From: Coriolopsis trogii | Lineage: Eukaryota; Basidiomycota; Agaricomycetes; Polyporales; Polyporaceae | Assembly: GCA_020543525.1 (NCBI GenBank) | Contig: JAHYIO010000007.1 | Span: forward strand, 186,001-250,000 | DNA: 64,000 bases | Direction of reading: 5' to 3' | Shown: positions 37,284 through 50,045 of the stretch, piece after piece | Layout of the letters: every line of letters starts with the position of its first letter | Numbering within the stretch: the first letter of the stretch is position 1 | Position numbers and translations under genes: made by a program | The notes under the pieces: generated by a model | Seen by the model: only the letters and a program-made list of their open reading frames with translations | The model's database searches: none | What the model was told of the DNA's origin: nothing

Positions 37284-38119
37284 TCATATCTCCCTCGGTC
37301 CCTGGGCTTTGCAATTCGACCCATTGCCCTTCCTTTGAGTCGCTTCTTCTTTCCCTCGAGTGGGTGAAGGCTGACGAATATGGCGCAGTAGCACCTCCAA
37401 GAGACTCCCACGAAGCACCTTCTCTCGGGGCATGTACTTCTCAGTCAGTCGTGTATATATGCTGAGCTCGACCTCGTCCGGGAACGTGGGCACGGGCTTA
37501 TCGGGATCAACTTGGTCGATAAAGTCGACGAGGTTAACGTGAGTGTCTTCTAGGATCTGTGCAACATTTTGTGAGCTTGGTGATTGTATGCTGAACATCA
37601 GACGACGCACCTTCCGGCACTGTCGTATGGTTGTAGGTACGGGTTTCACCCCGAGAGCAGTGCATAGCGCCTGCCAGGAGCCTAGACAGTTGGCGTCTTT
37701 CCCGTACATCTCTTCAAACTGTCGGACCATTGCCTCCTTGAACTCCTCCTTATGATGTTCCTGGAGTCGGCGGAACTCCTTTGTGAAGGATTCTTTAGGG
37801 TTGTACTTGAAAGTAGGATGTTTGGCGAAGTATTCATGTATATGATTCCGCCGCGAATGCTTCTCCAAGTATTCACTCTAAGCGTCCCGTCCAGAATCTA
37901 TGGGGTATCACAGTCCCCATGCATGGTGAGACATACCTTTTTGCTCTGAGACCGTGCTGACGTGTATCTGGCGCTCGTAGTATGGATGGTTCCTACCCTT
38001 CCCCACATCTGCCTTGAGAGTCCTTGATATTGGTGAAGTAGCATCAGCATGATAGTGTACATGAACTCCGTGAAGTTTGAGTGACCAGGAGTGCTGAGGG
38101 GATGTGAGTGGGTTAGCAT
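37284..38119 (-). CDS. Clade-specific hypothetical protein, tandem paralog 2
   Basis: Second copy of the same family. Exons 38119-37937, 37875/37877-37611, 37556-37284 (best acceptor gives 37877), 240 aa, phase 0 throughout. Core motifs: NHIHEYFAKHPTFKYNP, GSWQALCTALGV, CRK, intron, THVNLVDFI, LSIYTRLTEKYMPR, LLEVLLRHIRQP. The central exon is 267 nt, identical in length to that of paralog 3. The first exon (MLTHSHPLSTPGHSNFTEF) is open further upstream to about 38235, so an additional 5' exon is possible. The C-terminal tail is Lys/Arg-rich. No known catalytic motif. Confidence 0.68.
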
Positions 38120-38339
38120 AGTCTCGTGCCCTACGCGCGAAGAGGGCGTGGCAAAGAAGACGATGCTGTCAGGGGTGTGCTGCGGTAGGTACGTGATTGG
38201 CTCGTTGAAATCTGAACCAGAAGCTTGTCAAAGAGACAGAATTTCAAATCGTTGTCTGCGATACAAGATGTTCACGTTGTGCTGCGTGCATGCTACCGAG
38301 GACAGACAGCTGCAATCCTGATGCGCGCGCTCCTCCACA

Positions 38340-39213
38340 TCATCCTTGTACCTTCCCATGCTTTCTCGGGTGGTAGATATGCCGCAATAGATACGACAGG
38401 AGACTGCGGTCCTGTACAAAAACACGCTTGAAGATCCTGTTCGTCTCCAGAGTGTATTCGCTCAGCGCAGTTTCGGAAGGGAAGGTTTGAGGGAACCCGC
38501 GGATCTGGAATAAGAGAAGGTCGCAGATATTCACATGCGTCGAGCAGACCTTCTGCAGTATGAACGGTGAATGCGTGGTACACAGTGCTAGCCAAACGGC
38601 ACAAGAGGTTTGCAATGCTCACCTGGCGACATTTTTCCAGGTCTCGGGGGATTGGGTTGATCCTGAGCACACAGCAGAGAAGCTGCCATGACGCGAGATT
38701 GTTGACGTCCCATCCGTAGAGGGCGCCGAACTGCAGCACCATAGCTTTCTGGAGCGCCTCCCAAGCCACCTTGATTTGTTCCTTGTTCCATCCGAACCAC
38801 GCGCACATACGATGGAACTCGTCTATATAGTGGCGGGTGGGGAAATATGGGAAGAATGGGAACCGAGCGAAGAAGGCGTAGATGTAAATCTAGAAATCAA
38901 TTTAGCATTGCAATGTATTGAAGAGACGTTCACTTCGACCACGCACCATCGTAAGCTATCTCAGTCTACAGACAATATCGCTTGACGACAGAGGAACAAG
39001 GGCAACGGCGGTAAGCTCGGAGTGAGGCACTCCCTCTCGTTACTATCTTACCGCAGCACCCATCCCGGACGCTTCTCTGAGCGCTCGCACACCTTTGCGA
39101 CAATGGACTCTCCATTCTTGTTCGTGAGAGGCGATTTGATTTGACAGATCTGAGCCGGTCCAGATGCGATAAGAGAAGCGGTGTCCTTGTACGGGTGTCA
39201 GTCGTGACTTCAT
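38340..39213 (-). CDS. Clade-specific hypothetical protein, tandem paralog 3
   Basis: Third copy. Proposed exons 39213-39052, 38889-38623, 38552-38340 (213 aa). N-terminal exon: SYRIWTGSDLSNQIASHEQE, then EWRVHCRKGVRALREA. Core: IYIYAFFARFPFFPYFP, HYIDEFHRMCAWFGWN, ASWQLLCCVLRI, CRQ, conserved-position intron, THVNICDLLLF, LSEYTLETNRIFKR, LLSYLLRHIYHP. The first intron would be 162 nt; a 9-nt exon (encoding LTM) inside it is also possible since CTTACGATG is followed by GTGCGT. The link between exon 1 and the core is therefore less certain than the core itself. Confidence 0.62.
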
Positions 39214-40522
39214 CCTGACGTCCTTGATGTTCTACGTACTCCAGAGTGGTTGTCGCAGAGTCAAACGACAATGGACAATGACTACTTGACTTCTGTCCGT
39301 GGCACTTCCCTAAGCGGCAGCACGAGGAGCCCATAATGTAATACAATAGGCGAAGGAGATTTTCAACATGAATGTTCCCCTAAGGGATACCTACCTTCAC
39401 CTACAAGAACGCAAGCGCAAGGGGCCTGGGTTGACGAGGACGCATTCATCCACATGACCGCCTGGAACCAACGCCGTGAAATTCTAGTGGGGATGTGGGC
39501 GAGTATAAAGGCGCATACCTTTGATTCGTCTTGTAAGCTACCGCGCCTGCGTCCTGTCGGTACCTTTCATCCGGAGCCCCACGGAAATAGTCACAGATTG
39601 TGTAGAACTCATCCATAGAGGACAGAATACGGAGGGACCGTACGTGCACGCCGTCTCACGGAATAACGCGAAGAACGCGGATATATGGTCGATAGACGGC
39701 TGCGACGGGGCTTTGCGGCTCTAGAACGGGGCGGGGAGCAGACGTCGTCTTCTTGGGCCTCTTCACTATAGCTCCCCAAATATGATTTAGTTTGCATTGG
39801 TCACAAAACCGACACTAATCTTTCTCGCGCACTGGAAGCGAATTTGTATATCTGGAGGTTCCAACAGCGGAGATGAGGGCGGAGAGTCGCTGATAAGCCA
39901 TTGGGCGGCTTTGAGGAGCGGTCTGTTGTATCCGACGGCTACGCGCGACTTCCAGTGGCCGCTGTTCCTACCAAACGTTTCAGGAAGCAGCGGTAATTGA
40001 TACGGACACTAGACGGACCAGGAAACCACATCCGCTACGAGATCGAACCCGCTCCGCCACAGGGCTTAGAACAAAGGCGTGATTCCTTTGTGTTGCTCGC
40101 TGTTTGCCGTCGACCGGTGAGCATATCTTGACGTACCTGTAGCGGATGGCCGATGTCATAGGAGCAGGTACAGGACGCCGTTCGGTTCTCCCACCTCCGT
40201 GACCTGATAGCACAATAACTTGAACGTGCACGCCAACGACAACTTGCCACGAGCACTGGCATCACATATCCTCGAGGGAAGGATTCGAGGGTACATGGTT
40301 AAACAACCCGAAGCACAACCAGCACGAACCTAAGATATGTTCGGGTCAGACCGTCTTCGAGACTAACGTGCCAAAAGATCATACCAACTCGACACCTTGT
40401 GAACAATGCAGTGTAAATGTCCGATTAGTGGTCTCTGTGTCCGGGATTAGACTCACGAGGATCGCAGAGCTCGCTCTAGACTCACATAATATACAGCACG
40501 AGCACGATAGCGTACGGGCATC
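39214..40522. other. Intergenic region, coding-like fragments only
   Basis: About 1.3 kb between paralog 3 and the PPR-like gene. A minus-strand stretch near 39535-39640 reads SSMDEFYTICDYFRGAPDER and is followed by a possible donor (GTACCG); an ATG-started frame runs 39797-39609. I could not connect these or name them. The stretch next to 40523 is presumably the 3' UTR of the PPR-like gene. Confidence 0.35.
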
Positions 40523-42595
40523 TCACAAGCCCGGACTTTTATGTGGCGGCTCATCGCGCTCCACATCCTCAGGCCGCACGTCCGCCGCACGCACCACAGG
40601 CGGAGGATTACTAGAGCTCGACACCGCCAAGCGTCGCCGTTCCCGTTCCCGTTCCCGCGCCTTCGCTATCCGCACCGCCTTCCTCCTCGCCTCCACCTCC
40701 GCCTGGGATCGGTAGTTGACGAGCTCCTGCCACTCCTCCTTCGACACCTCCGTGCGATCGCCGACGTGGCGCATGTAGATGTCCTTCTCGTCCCACACAC
40801 GACGGCCGAGGCGTTCTTTGATGCGTTGCACAGTCCGCCCGAGGACGTGATCGACATGGGGGATGAAGTCCTCCAGGTCGTCGATGTCGCGGCGTAGGAT
40901 CTTCAAGTGCACATCAATGTCGAGCTTTCTCTGTACATCGGTCGGAGGACTTGTCGGAACGTCGAAGGGGTTAGGGGGTGACGCGGGATCAGCAGTAAAC
41001 TCGGCCTCCGGTGGTTGATGCGCAGAAGATGAAGGGTTGAAAAAGGTGGAGAACCTTGAGGAGGCCCCGGCAGCGGTAGGAAGATCTTCATCCACATCGC
41101 TAGTGAGATCGTCCTCCGCAGCACGTACCGCCCTGTAGACACCCGACCGTATCCACTGCTGGCGCACGGCTTCGTATATTCGGACCTCCCTTCGCTTGAC
41201 GTGGAGGGCTTGCCCGGCCTTTGCAGCAATCCAGCGCATGAGCTCAACGTCCTTGTCGGTGTTCGCCAACCCGAACACTGGGAGGAAGAGACCACGATTC
41301 ACCGCGAGACGCGGAGCAGGAATGTGGTCAGGTGACCGTGACTGTACCCATTCCCGCAGCTGTCGACCTTGTGAACGCTCGAGCTCAATCGCAAGGAGGA
41401 GGTAATGTCGGGCGAGTACAGCATGACCCGCTCTCGATAGCCCTTGCAGTAGGATGCGGAATGTCGTGGTGTTCGGTACGACGTGTGGCGGCTTGTACGG
41501 CGCAACCTGTGGATTCGAGATACCAAAGTCGTCATCGTCATCATCTAGGAAGGTCGCGTTGGAGGTTGTGGAGGGAAGCGGAGTGGTGACGACCTCGAAC
41601 AATTGGACGAGCTTGGAGACATCCCCGGCGCGTCCGATGTAATCGAGAGCGGTGTTGAAAGCAGAGAGGGTGAAGGGGAGCTGGGTGGGTAAGAGCGGCG
41701 CAACGCTGTCTGCCGCGTTACCCTCTTGAGACGCATCCCGACGTTTCGTCCAGTTCTCCAAAGGCGAACGGTCAGGGTAGGCAAGGTCGATGCCGTATGC
41801 GCTGCGCAGAAGGGTAGTGAAGCCCTCCATCTGCATCGTCTCCTTCAGTATTCGGAAGCTGAGCTCAACTATTGGGAGTTCGTATGGAACGCCATTCGCG
41901 GTCATCTCCTCCATGAGGTCCATTGCCTGCGCGGTGACCTCCTTGACCAAACCCGGTCTGTCTTCGTGCCAGACGGGTAGGGTCAAACGGTGACACATGG
42001 CCTGAAGACAGAGAGCGTACGTCTCCGGTTCCTTCATCAGCCCCATGCGCCCAATCTCGTGGAGCACCATCATCGAGCCAGGGTAGTGTCCAATAGCTGC
42101 AAAGAGTCCCAGGACGCAATGATAATCATCGAGAGTGGGCGTGTCTCCAGCCCTACGGATGTTGCTGATGACCTTCTGAAAGCGCGACTCGAATAGCCCT
42201 GGGTCCGTATATTGCTCGCGCGCCCGTCGACGTTGTGCAGCAATAGCACGAATATGTGTGGGGGGAGGTGCGCATCTGCGGAGGACGGACTGGTGGATGT
42301 CCAGGGGAACCTTGTCCGTACCGTAGAACTGCAGGAGCTCGAGGTAGCCTCCCCATACGCGGTGGGGATTGGGACTGCGAGCGGACAAATAGCTGCGGAG
42401 GGCTTCTGCTTTCTGGTTGCGGATGATGTCCAGAGGAGAGATGGTCTGAGGAGAAGAGCTGGAGGAAGCGGTCGAGTAGTCCGCGAACGGAACAGCTAGC
42501 GCGTCATGACGTGCAGGAGATGCATGGAGATGGCGGACGTTGTTGAAGCTGCTGTTCGTGGAAAGTCGCAACTTGCGCACGCAGCGATGGGCCAT
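40523..42595 (-). CDS. Mitochondrial PPR-like protein, intronless
   Basis: Likely mitochondrial RNA-binding or translation factor of the pentatricopeptide-repeat type, inferred from helical-repeat character and targeting sequence rather than a named family. Single exon, 690 aa, start at ATG 42595 (MAHRCVRKLRLSTNSSFNNV); the frame stays open upstream without a better start. The N-terminus is rich in Arg/Ser with a HLHASPARH presequence-like cleavage region. Repeat-like helices include TLDDYHCVLGLFAAIGHYPG, EPETYALCLQAMCHRL and PNTTTFRILLQGLSRAGHAV. The C-terminal quarter is charged (AKARERERERRRLAV). It is unusual here in having no intron. Confidence 0.75.
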   Translation of the reverse strand: MAHRCVRKLRLSTNSSFNNVRHLHASPARHDALAVPFADYSTASSSSSPQTISPLDIIRNQKAEALRSYLSARSPNPHRVWGGYLELLQFYGTDKVPLDIHQSVLRRCAPPPTHIRAIAAQRRRAREQYTDPGLFESRFQKVISNIRRAGDTPTLDDYHCVLGLFAAIGHYPGSMMVLHEIGRMGLMKEPETYALCLQAMCHRLTLPVWHEDRPGLVKEVTAQAMDLMEEMTANGVPYELPIVELSFRILKETMQMEGFTTLLRSAYGIDLAYPDRSPLENWTKRRDASQEGNAADSVAPLLPTQLPFTLSAFNTALDYIGRAGDVSKLVQLFEVVTTPLPSTTSNATFLDDDDDDFGISNPQVAPYKPPHVVPNTTTFRILLQGLSRAGHAVLARHYLLLAIELERSQGRQLREWVQSRSPDHIPAPRLAVNRGLFLPVFGLANTDKDVELMRWIAAKAGQALHVKRREVRIYEAVRQQWIRSGVYRAVRAAEDDLTSDVDEDLPTAAGASSRFSTFFNPSSSAHQPPEAEFTADPASPPNPFDVPTSPPTDVQRKLDIDVHLKILRRDIDDLEDFIPHVDHVLGRTVQRIKERLGRRVWDEKDIYMRHVGDRTEVSKEEWQELVNYRSQAEVEARRKAVRIAKARERERERRRLAVSSSSNPPPVVRAADVRPEDVERDEPPHKSPGL

Positions 42596-45500
42596 GCGAC
42601 AGGCCGGGGAGGAACTCAGGAAGCTAGTCGAGCACGTCGGGTCCAGCGACCGACTCCGACTTTCCGCCAGTGACCAGCTCGAATTTTTGCCACGTGACTG
42701 CGCGACTCTGTATTCTGAAAAAGGAAATCTTGCCATCCTTCCGCCCGCAGCTTGGCAAGAACCATTCGACTCGACAAGGCAAAGTCTAGGTGAATTGAAT
42801 TTAGCCCGTATATGCGTATGTGTCCCGATATCACTGACGGACATTGTGCACGGCCTCGTACAGACACATTTCATGGGGTTCAGACTCCAAGTCAAGCAGA
42901 CGATCATCGGCTCAGTGTGGCCCTGACGACCTCGCTCCACCAATGGTCAAAGGAAGTTTTCTGCGCAGCCATGGGTTGCAGGCATAACCGCTATCTCAGG
43001 TACAGAGGATATTCAAGATCTCTTGTATTTGCCACTAGTATTTATCTGATCCGATCTGCCTGTACGGACTGACAGATATGTGGGTTTGCAGCGGACAAAG
43101 TTGAAAGATCTCGGAGCACAAGGGCAGTCTATGCTAGAACAAAGGAATGACGATGCAGCTCACACTAGGGCCCTTCTCGTATGACTCAAGTTGGCAAAGT
43201 TCGTGGCTAGACTCTGGAAGCGCCCGACTACCTCAGTAGCCGCTCGATAATTGGTCCTGCAATACCGGAAATGGGAATTTGTGGGTCCAGATGTTCCCGA
43301 CTTTCGCTCCTGTTGCCACACCCCCTATTCTCCTCTTAGCCACGCCAATCACCTCAACCTTCTACCTCCTACTGCCCGCTGTGACCATCCAAAAGAATAT
43401 CGTCGAGTCTTTCAACTCTCGAAGGCCCATGTGGCTCCGTGCTACACCTTGCTGAACCAAGGCCGAGGAACGGAACGGAGGCAGAAGACAACAGAAAACA
43501 TGAGGCCTCTCCATTCACACATTATGTTCTATCATCATACCGGCGCACCCTCTCGCCTAATCCACAAAGAGTGCCTTCACCCACCAGACCCCTCTCTCAC
43601 GCCGCCGGACTTAGCTCTCTCCACATATTTGGACCTCGACGTGATTCTGCCCACCACCGGCGGCTTTCATGTGGGGAACGTCAACGTAAGGCCGCAATTT
43701 CTGGATCCCCCAGGCCAGTCTCGTCGCATCGTCCTCTTGTCTGCCCTTGTCTCACCACGACCGGTTGCGTGGAAGCAAACGCAAGAACGAGTTTCACGAC
43801 CAACGTCTCTCACTTACGGATGAGAGAAGTTCCAAACGGTTCTGCCGGCGGTAGAAACGGCGCGGTGCGCGAACACTCGTTCTCACTGTATCCATTCATC
43901 AGGCTCCTACACGTACTCTTGATTGCCTCAGCGACCCGCGGTACCCCCAACACGTGTTGCCTACAGTGGTCCCGCCAGTAGGGCGCGTCGTTTCACGCTA
44001 CGATCTGGTGTTCGTTCTGCGGGACTGTTCTGCTCCAGACGCAGCCTATGCCACGAATGCCGTAACGGTACGCTCCATGTGACTGCGCAAACCGCTCCAT
44101 CTGACACTCCTTCCCTACTCAACACCTCAGAATATCGCCGCACAGCGGGCTCCCCTTTCCCGGTGCCCTTCACGGTCGGGTCTAGCAGATGACTCGTTAG
44201 ACGATCCGGACACTCAAGACCTAGACACCGGGAAGCGAGCGAAGACGATGGCGTCATGAGGCTCAAGGCCCCTGTATTACGGGAGAGTGAGAGCCAGTCA
44301 ACGAGGCGTACAAGCGAGCTCGACGAAGACCCTCGTTTGCGTGTCTTTCTGCCGCGACACATACAGGGGCTCGCGACTAAGCGAACCATGCTACCTCGGG
44401 CTCTTTGCGGATCAGTCACTTACGGTGTACGCAGGTGGTTTTCGCACATCCTCCCTATAGGGAACCAATATCATAAGCTCACCCGCTGTCGAACAAGGTG
44501 CCGCTAACGCACGAAGCGCGATGCAGACCACGCTGCTATCCTTCCTGATCCAAGAGCTCCCTTCCTGAAGACCCCCAGGCTGAACGTAAGACGCCCCCGG
44601 ATCCTGAGGGTGGTTACCATCGCCAACCGGAGCCTTTGGAGCGAGTCTGACGCATCGGAAGCTGCGAGATGCAACGTCGACGCGACTGACTGTTCTCACC
44701 AATGTGCCTCGACTACGATCGAGTGCGAAGTCGATCGCGCGAGCTTTCCAGTCCAGCCAACAGTCGGTCACTGCTGCTCGGTGACAGTGACGGAACCTTG
44801 TGCGGAGTTCGCGGAGTTTCGGGCCGAGCCGCTTGCCCCAGTATGGTTTCTTCCCCTCGTCTCCCGCGCGCTCGCGTTATGGTCCGCCGGGTCCCGTTCT
44901 ATCAGCAACATCTGTTCCCCTGTCTGGATTCACGGCTTGCCGTTCTCGCACAATCGCATTGACGGACCTCTCCAGCCGGTCAAAATTAAGCTCGGGGTAG
45001 CAGATGGGCGAAGGACAGACTGGAGCGGGGAACAGATGGCGTACGTCACCACCGGGTACTGATAGCACATGCAACAGTCTCCGTACGTGATTGCTGACTC
45101 GGGACGATAGATGCGTACGATGAACCCACCCAACGGATGTCCTCTTGCTGCTGCCAACATGCAAGCCAATGTAGCCGACAGTGCCGCCGCATATGTTTCG
45201 CGTGCTCACACGCAGTCGCCGCTCGCACACTGTCGGTGAACTCGCGGAGTAGCGTTTCGGGGATTCCGGACGCCTGCGCTCTTCCCTCCTCCCAGGCTTC
45301 GCTCAGGCACATGTCGATCGCGCAGGATGCTCACTCCAGCATCGCTCGCACAGAAGGCTGGGAAGCAAGACCCTTCCTCCCCTGGGCTGGGCAGGACAGA
45401 GCAAGGCCTTCGATGTTCTCTCCCCTCTTGTCTCCGCGGCAATATCTGTCACGTCTTGGCCGACGCAGACGATGCCCTCTTTCTCCCTCAACCGTCGGCC

Positions 45501-48500
45501 GTTGTATTCAATCGTTTGCGCCTAGCGCGCAGAGAATAATGCCATGACATAAACAAGACATATCGGTGCCCCGGCACCCCTTGTTGCCCATGCACGCCCC
45601 ATCCCGCGGATCGTGCCGTGTCTTGTCTCGCACTCAATTGACACCAGAGCGAGCTGATGAATGGGAACGGGCGCGTCCGAAAACTTTTGGGGTCCGGGGA
45701 GTGATGAAGAACCTTGTCGTGCTCGTGCAGTGGCTCTGCCCCCCTCGTCCAGCCGCCCCACTGGGTATTCAGTTCGGTCAATGCCAGACACGTAGGAGAG
45801 ACAGCGGGACAGGAGAAGGTGGCGCGGATGGGCCCAATCGCATCCCAGATCCGGGTTCTCGCTCGCCCTTCTCTCAGCATGCGCACTCCCACTGTGGCCT
45901 GCGGAGAGACCGCGCTCGCGAGCGCGGTCCGTGGGAGCACAAAGAGAGACCTCTGTCGGTAAGCGAGAGCTACGAGTGCGTGCTATGCTCCCACGCACGC
46001 TCGCCTCTCGCGCGTTTCCCTCGAGGATTCCGCGGGTTCCGTCTTCGAACCGTTCGGTTCGCGAACTCTCCGCACGTCTGACGATCAGTTGCTCTTTCGG
46101 GCAGCGGGCGTGTGCCCGGCGTGCGCGTTCGAGAACGGCCTGCTGCCTGCTGCCTGCTCCTTACTCTTTGCCGACTCTGTTTCTGGTCATCCGTCCACTG
46201 TGTCTTGTCTTTCTGGGACGAGGAGGGCTGCGCCGAGTAGCAGATGTGTTCATGTCCTGTTCGGCTTAGGGCACGGCACAGGGGCCCGGGGTTGACATGT
46301 GTCTGCTAATGGGGGTGGTGCCTGGGGTGGAAAGGAGGATGCGCATGCATGCCTGGGGCAACGAGCGGGAAATCAGCGTGTGTGGTCTCGATTCGTCATG
46401 AAAAGCATACGGTGATCACGATCGACTAATGGCGAAAAGGGGGCACTCAACTTTTGTTCATTCTGCGAGAACGACAGAGATACGCGATGGACGGACGCGT
46501 CCAGGACGACTGGGAGGCTCAAATGGAATCCCCGCTGAACCTACGCTGGTGCCGCCGCGCGCCGTTGGCCGTTGGGTTCGACTTGCACCGGGGTGAAGAA
46601 GGAAGGGTGCCCCGACCCCGAACGGGGAAAACGTCCGGACAATACAACGGTGGTGGGGTAGTGTCTGCGATATTTTTTGTCGTCGCGGTTCGCCGAGAAG
46701 AGACACGCTCGGGCAAAGCTCGCTCTCTCACACATGCACATGGAACGCAACGTCCCTGTTTCGCTGGCACGGCGACAAGACTGACATCACCGCATCGGCG
46801 CAAGAGGCCAATGCGCGAGCGAGCCAGCGATCCCTTTGCATTTGTTAGATCCGCCGGGTGGTCAGAGGGCACGCTCTGGCACGGGGCGGGTGAGAGCGCA
46901 CGGCTGGGTTTGGCTCGCGGAGGCTTTGCACGACGGGGCGCTGGGGTCTTCGATATGCCCCGCTGGACGCAAGCTCAGACCTCAAGCCTCAAGCCTCTGG
47001 CGTCCGCAAACCTTCGGGGTGCGGCCGGGATCAGAAGCGTCCTGCAAGCTGTGCAGAGACGTGCGTGAGGAGCTCTTCCGTTCGGCCGGGACCTGGGGAC
47101 GAAGGCGATGAGAAGAGGAGAGGGCGTCGTGAACGCGGCATGGACCGTGATATCATTGCCTGGCGTGCCTCCGCGTGGGCGCGGGTACGCTGATAGGTGA
47201 CAGGAGCGCAACAAGCAGACGTACGGGTCCAGACGGACGGTGGGAGCCTGACTCGAAGAGACGTCAGACTGATCCTGATCGGTGAGTACGGTTGTTCAAT
47301 AGCGTTTCGAGGTCGCAGCGTTGATCAACCGGTGTTACGACAAGTGAGGGCACGTCTGCGGAGGCGATAGGCTGGGGCCGGACCGCAGGTGAGCGGATTT
47401 GGCGAGACGTTGAGGCAGTGGGTTAATGCTGAGACCAGGTGTGAGTGCAGGTGACCAGCTCGGGCGGTGGAGGAGAGGTGATAGGCGAGTATATGTCGGG
47501 CTTCTTCCGCGAGTGTCGTTGGAGGATATGGGGAGGCTGGAGTGGAGGGAGAGGAGGACGAGTTGGCCGTGGGACGTGCTTCCGAACGCCACAAAGCTGC
47601 TCGAGAATTGCCGAACACCTCCGACTGCGCTCGCGAGATCTGGAGGGCGATGGGAGATCTGGGCGAATAACCCGGAGGTGTCTGGGGGCCTCTGTCACGC
47701 CCGCAGTGGCGTAATTGTCGGGCGCTCGTCGGCGGAGGAAGCGACAGGACAGGGCCCGAGACGCCAGCTTGCCCATGCCATCATCACCGCACACGCCATC
47801 CATCTCCAGCGACTGCCCATCTCGACTGCCCATCTGCCCATCACTCTCTCTCTCTCTCCAGAGTTTGGTGCCCCGCCACGCTCCGACCAGCGGCCTACTG
47901 CTTCCGCTCAGAGTGCACATCGATTTCCCAACGCGATAATCTTCCTGAATGTGTGGGTCCTTGATCAAACCTTCTTCCTCCAGCCGACCATTCCAGACCC
48001 CCGCGCGCCTCCTCTTTCTCCACGGACTTTGGGCACAATAGTCGCCATTCCAGCACAGCGACACTGACAGCCACAGACGCAGCTCAGCCCCCGGCGTCCT
48101 GGCTCCCCAATACATACACACGCGCGGGTCCCGTGTATCTGGAATATGCGAATATCGCGCGAGCCCTGCCCGTTCCATCTCATTGTCAGCACTGGCTACG
48201 CACAACCTTGTCTTGTCTCCAATACGTACTCGTCACCGCACGCGTGTCCGCCGCCATTTGCATTGGGCCGGCTCTTCCCCCGCTCCCTGAGCCACAATCG
48301 TGTCGTCCGGAGTCATTGACCCATTGAGTTCAATCTCTGCCGGCTAATCGGCCGATTTTGGGGTGCAAGCACGCGGGCGTACGACCCGGAACCGTATCAC
48401 GATCCTTGCACAACCGTTCGGACGCGTACGTATACGTATGGGAGAGCCCTAAACCTCAACATGGCCTCTACGCCATCCCGCCACGGCCCTGGTGATATCA

Positions 48501-50045
48501 TCAGCAGCCTGAACAGCCAATCTGTCACGAATATGTACCCTCGCACGTACCGGGCCAGCGTCATCTGATACACACCCTCGCCGTCCTGCGCTCGCCAGCC
48601 AAGGTCATGGGTGTTGCGCCAGTCGCCGCGACCCACTTTGGGCCCAGCGCCGCTCTCACACTCCCCCGCATCGAACAACAAGAAAAGCCCGCCCCGGGTT
48701 TGCTGCACACCATGACCATAAACGGCAAACGTACCAGCTTTCGAGCGGCGGGCGGCTCGGATTGGCTTTGGGCCTACTCCTAGGCCAGCTGTCAGTCGCG
48801 GCGGTCAGCTCCCCTCCCAGATTGCACTCTTCCACCGGAAGGTTTCTGATGCAGACGTACGATACCTGTGACGAGAGGGTGGGCGGGCGGGCGAGGGTAC
48901 ACGCACCCACGGGCTGCTTGCACCAGACTAGGGCAGCAAGCGATGTCTGCTCGCCTGTCCATGACCACTCTCTGACGCGCCCACGTCCCGGGCCTGTCGC
49001 GTCCGGTGCGACGCCGTACTTGCTCTCCAGGAGTCTGGCCGAACAGCGACCGCGTACGACTTTCCAACCGCTGCAGCTCTGCAGCTCCCAGCTTCAGACG
49101 GCTCTCGGACACGTTCCACATCGAACGACCTTTTCTCACTGTCCTCAGGTCCTCCAGGCAGCAGCAGCAAATAGGAGCGCACGGAGAGATCCGCAGCGCA
49201 CTCTATTACGCTTGTGGGCTCGGGATCGCTGCCGTCGAGCGTCGCGCCCAGCCAGAGCGCTATGGGCGGGAAGCAAGAGGAACAAGGAAAGGACAAGGGA
49301 ACGGGGACAAACGAAGCTCGAGCACCGTACGCACTGCATTCATTTCTCATTTCCATCCAATCCGAACTGAGCCAACAGCGCACGCAACATATCGCAACCG
49401 TCAGCGAAATGAACGACGTTCCAGAGCGTAGGGACCGCGGACGCCGCCGCCAGCGTTCAGATAACAGCGAGGGAAGGAGGTCACCAGTCCAGTAGCTATG
49501 TGGGTTCAGACGCGCATTCCGAGACGCCGCCATTGACTGCTGCTGCTGCTGTGCACAGGGATGTGACGGAGAGAGAGCCAACGATCGGGACGGAGGTGAA
49601 GGTTAGTGGCGTTCATTAAGCAGAAGCGCGTAGTTGACGTACCAGCCCAGGTACCCATGGCCGCTCCCAGCAGGGAAGCTGAAGCCGGGATCGTCGGAAA
49701 TCGCCCCTCCTGCTCGCAGTCCGGAGAACAGTGCGGGGGCCGAGACACGCACATCCAGCGCGGAAATGGTAAGCTGGAGGTACTGGCACGCTTGACGACG
49801 CTGGAAACGGTTCATGCAACATCGTTGATTGGTGCATGGCGTACGGTACGGGTAGGGGGTCGGATCGACGAACCGGCGGAGCCTGCCCCGGACACACGCA
49901 GGCGAGTGCTGGCGTGTTGCGTGTCCCGCAAACGCCACACTGTCATGGGTATCTCCGAAGTACAATCCTGGGGTTGCAAGGGCTGGAAGCGGGGTATGTG
50001 ACGGCGGATTGGGCAGCGGCTGCAGCAGCACGGTGGACAGAGTAG
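42596..50045. other. Gene-poor region with no confirmed gene
   Basis: About 7.4 kb. The first few hundred bases are the PPR-like gene's promoter. A plus-strand stretch at about 43866-44066 is coding-like (RVVSRYDLVFVLRD), followed by a plausible intron (donor about 44067, acceptor about 44131). A minus-strand stretch at 44945-45215 (AAALSATLACMLAAARGHPL) also looks coding-like. Neither could be built into a gene. Open frames at 46454-47068, 47423-48205 and 48760-49580 are low-complexity or overlap each other on both strands, as expected by chance in GC-rich DNA. No transposon protein was seen. Confidence 0.4.

Noticed and set aside
37938..38010. Apparent similarity of an alternative frame (HPYYERQ) to intron sequence of paralog 1 (RPFYETQ)
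   Set aside because: Only the other frame keeps phase 0 across the intron into the conserved core, so the resemblance was judged accidental.
40036..40110. Possible minus-strand tRNA with GGGTTCGATC
   Set aside because: No foldable cloverleaf; the acceptor and D stems are missing.
46454..47068. 204-codon plus-strand open frame
   Set aside because: Composition is Arg/Gly-rich without motifs, there is no convincing splice context, and minus-strand frames overlap it.
49603..49815. 70-codon minus-strand frame downstream of the Tctex-1 gene
   Set aside because: Starts with ATG and is somewhat hydrophobic, but has no family match and lies in the likely 3' UTR of the dynein light chain.
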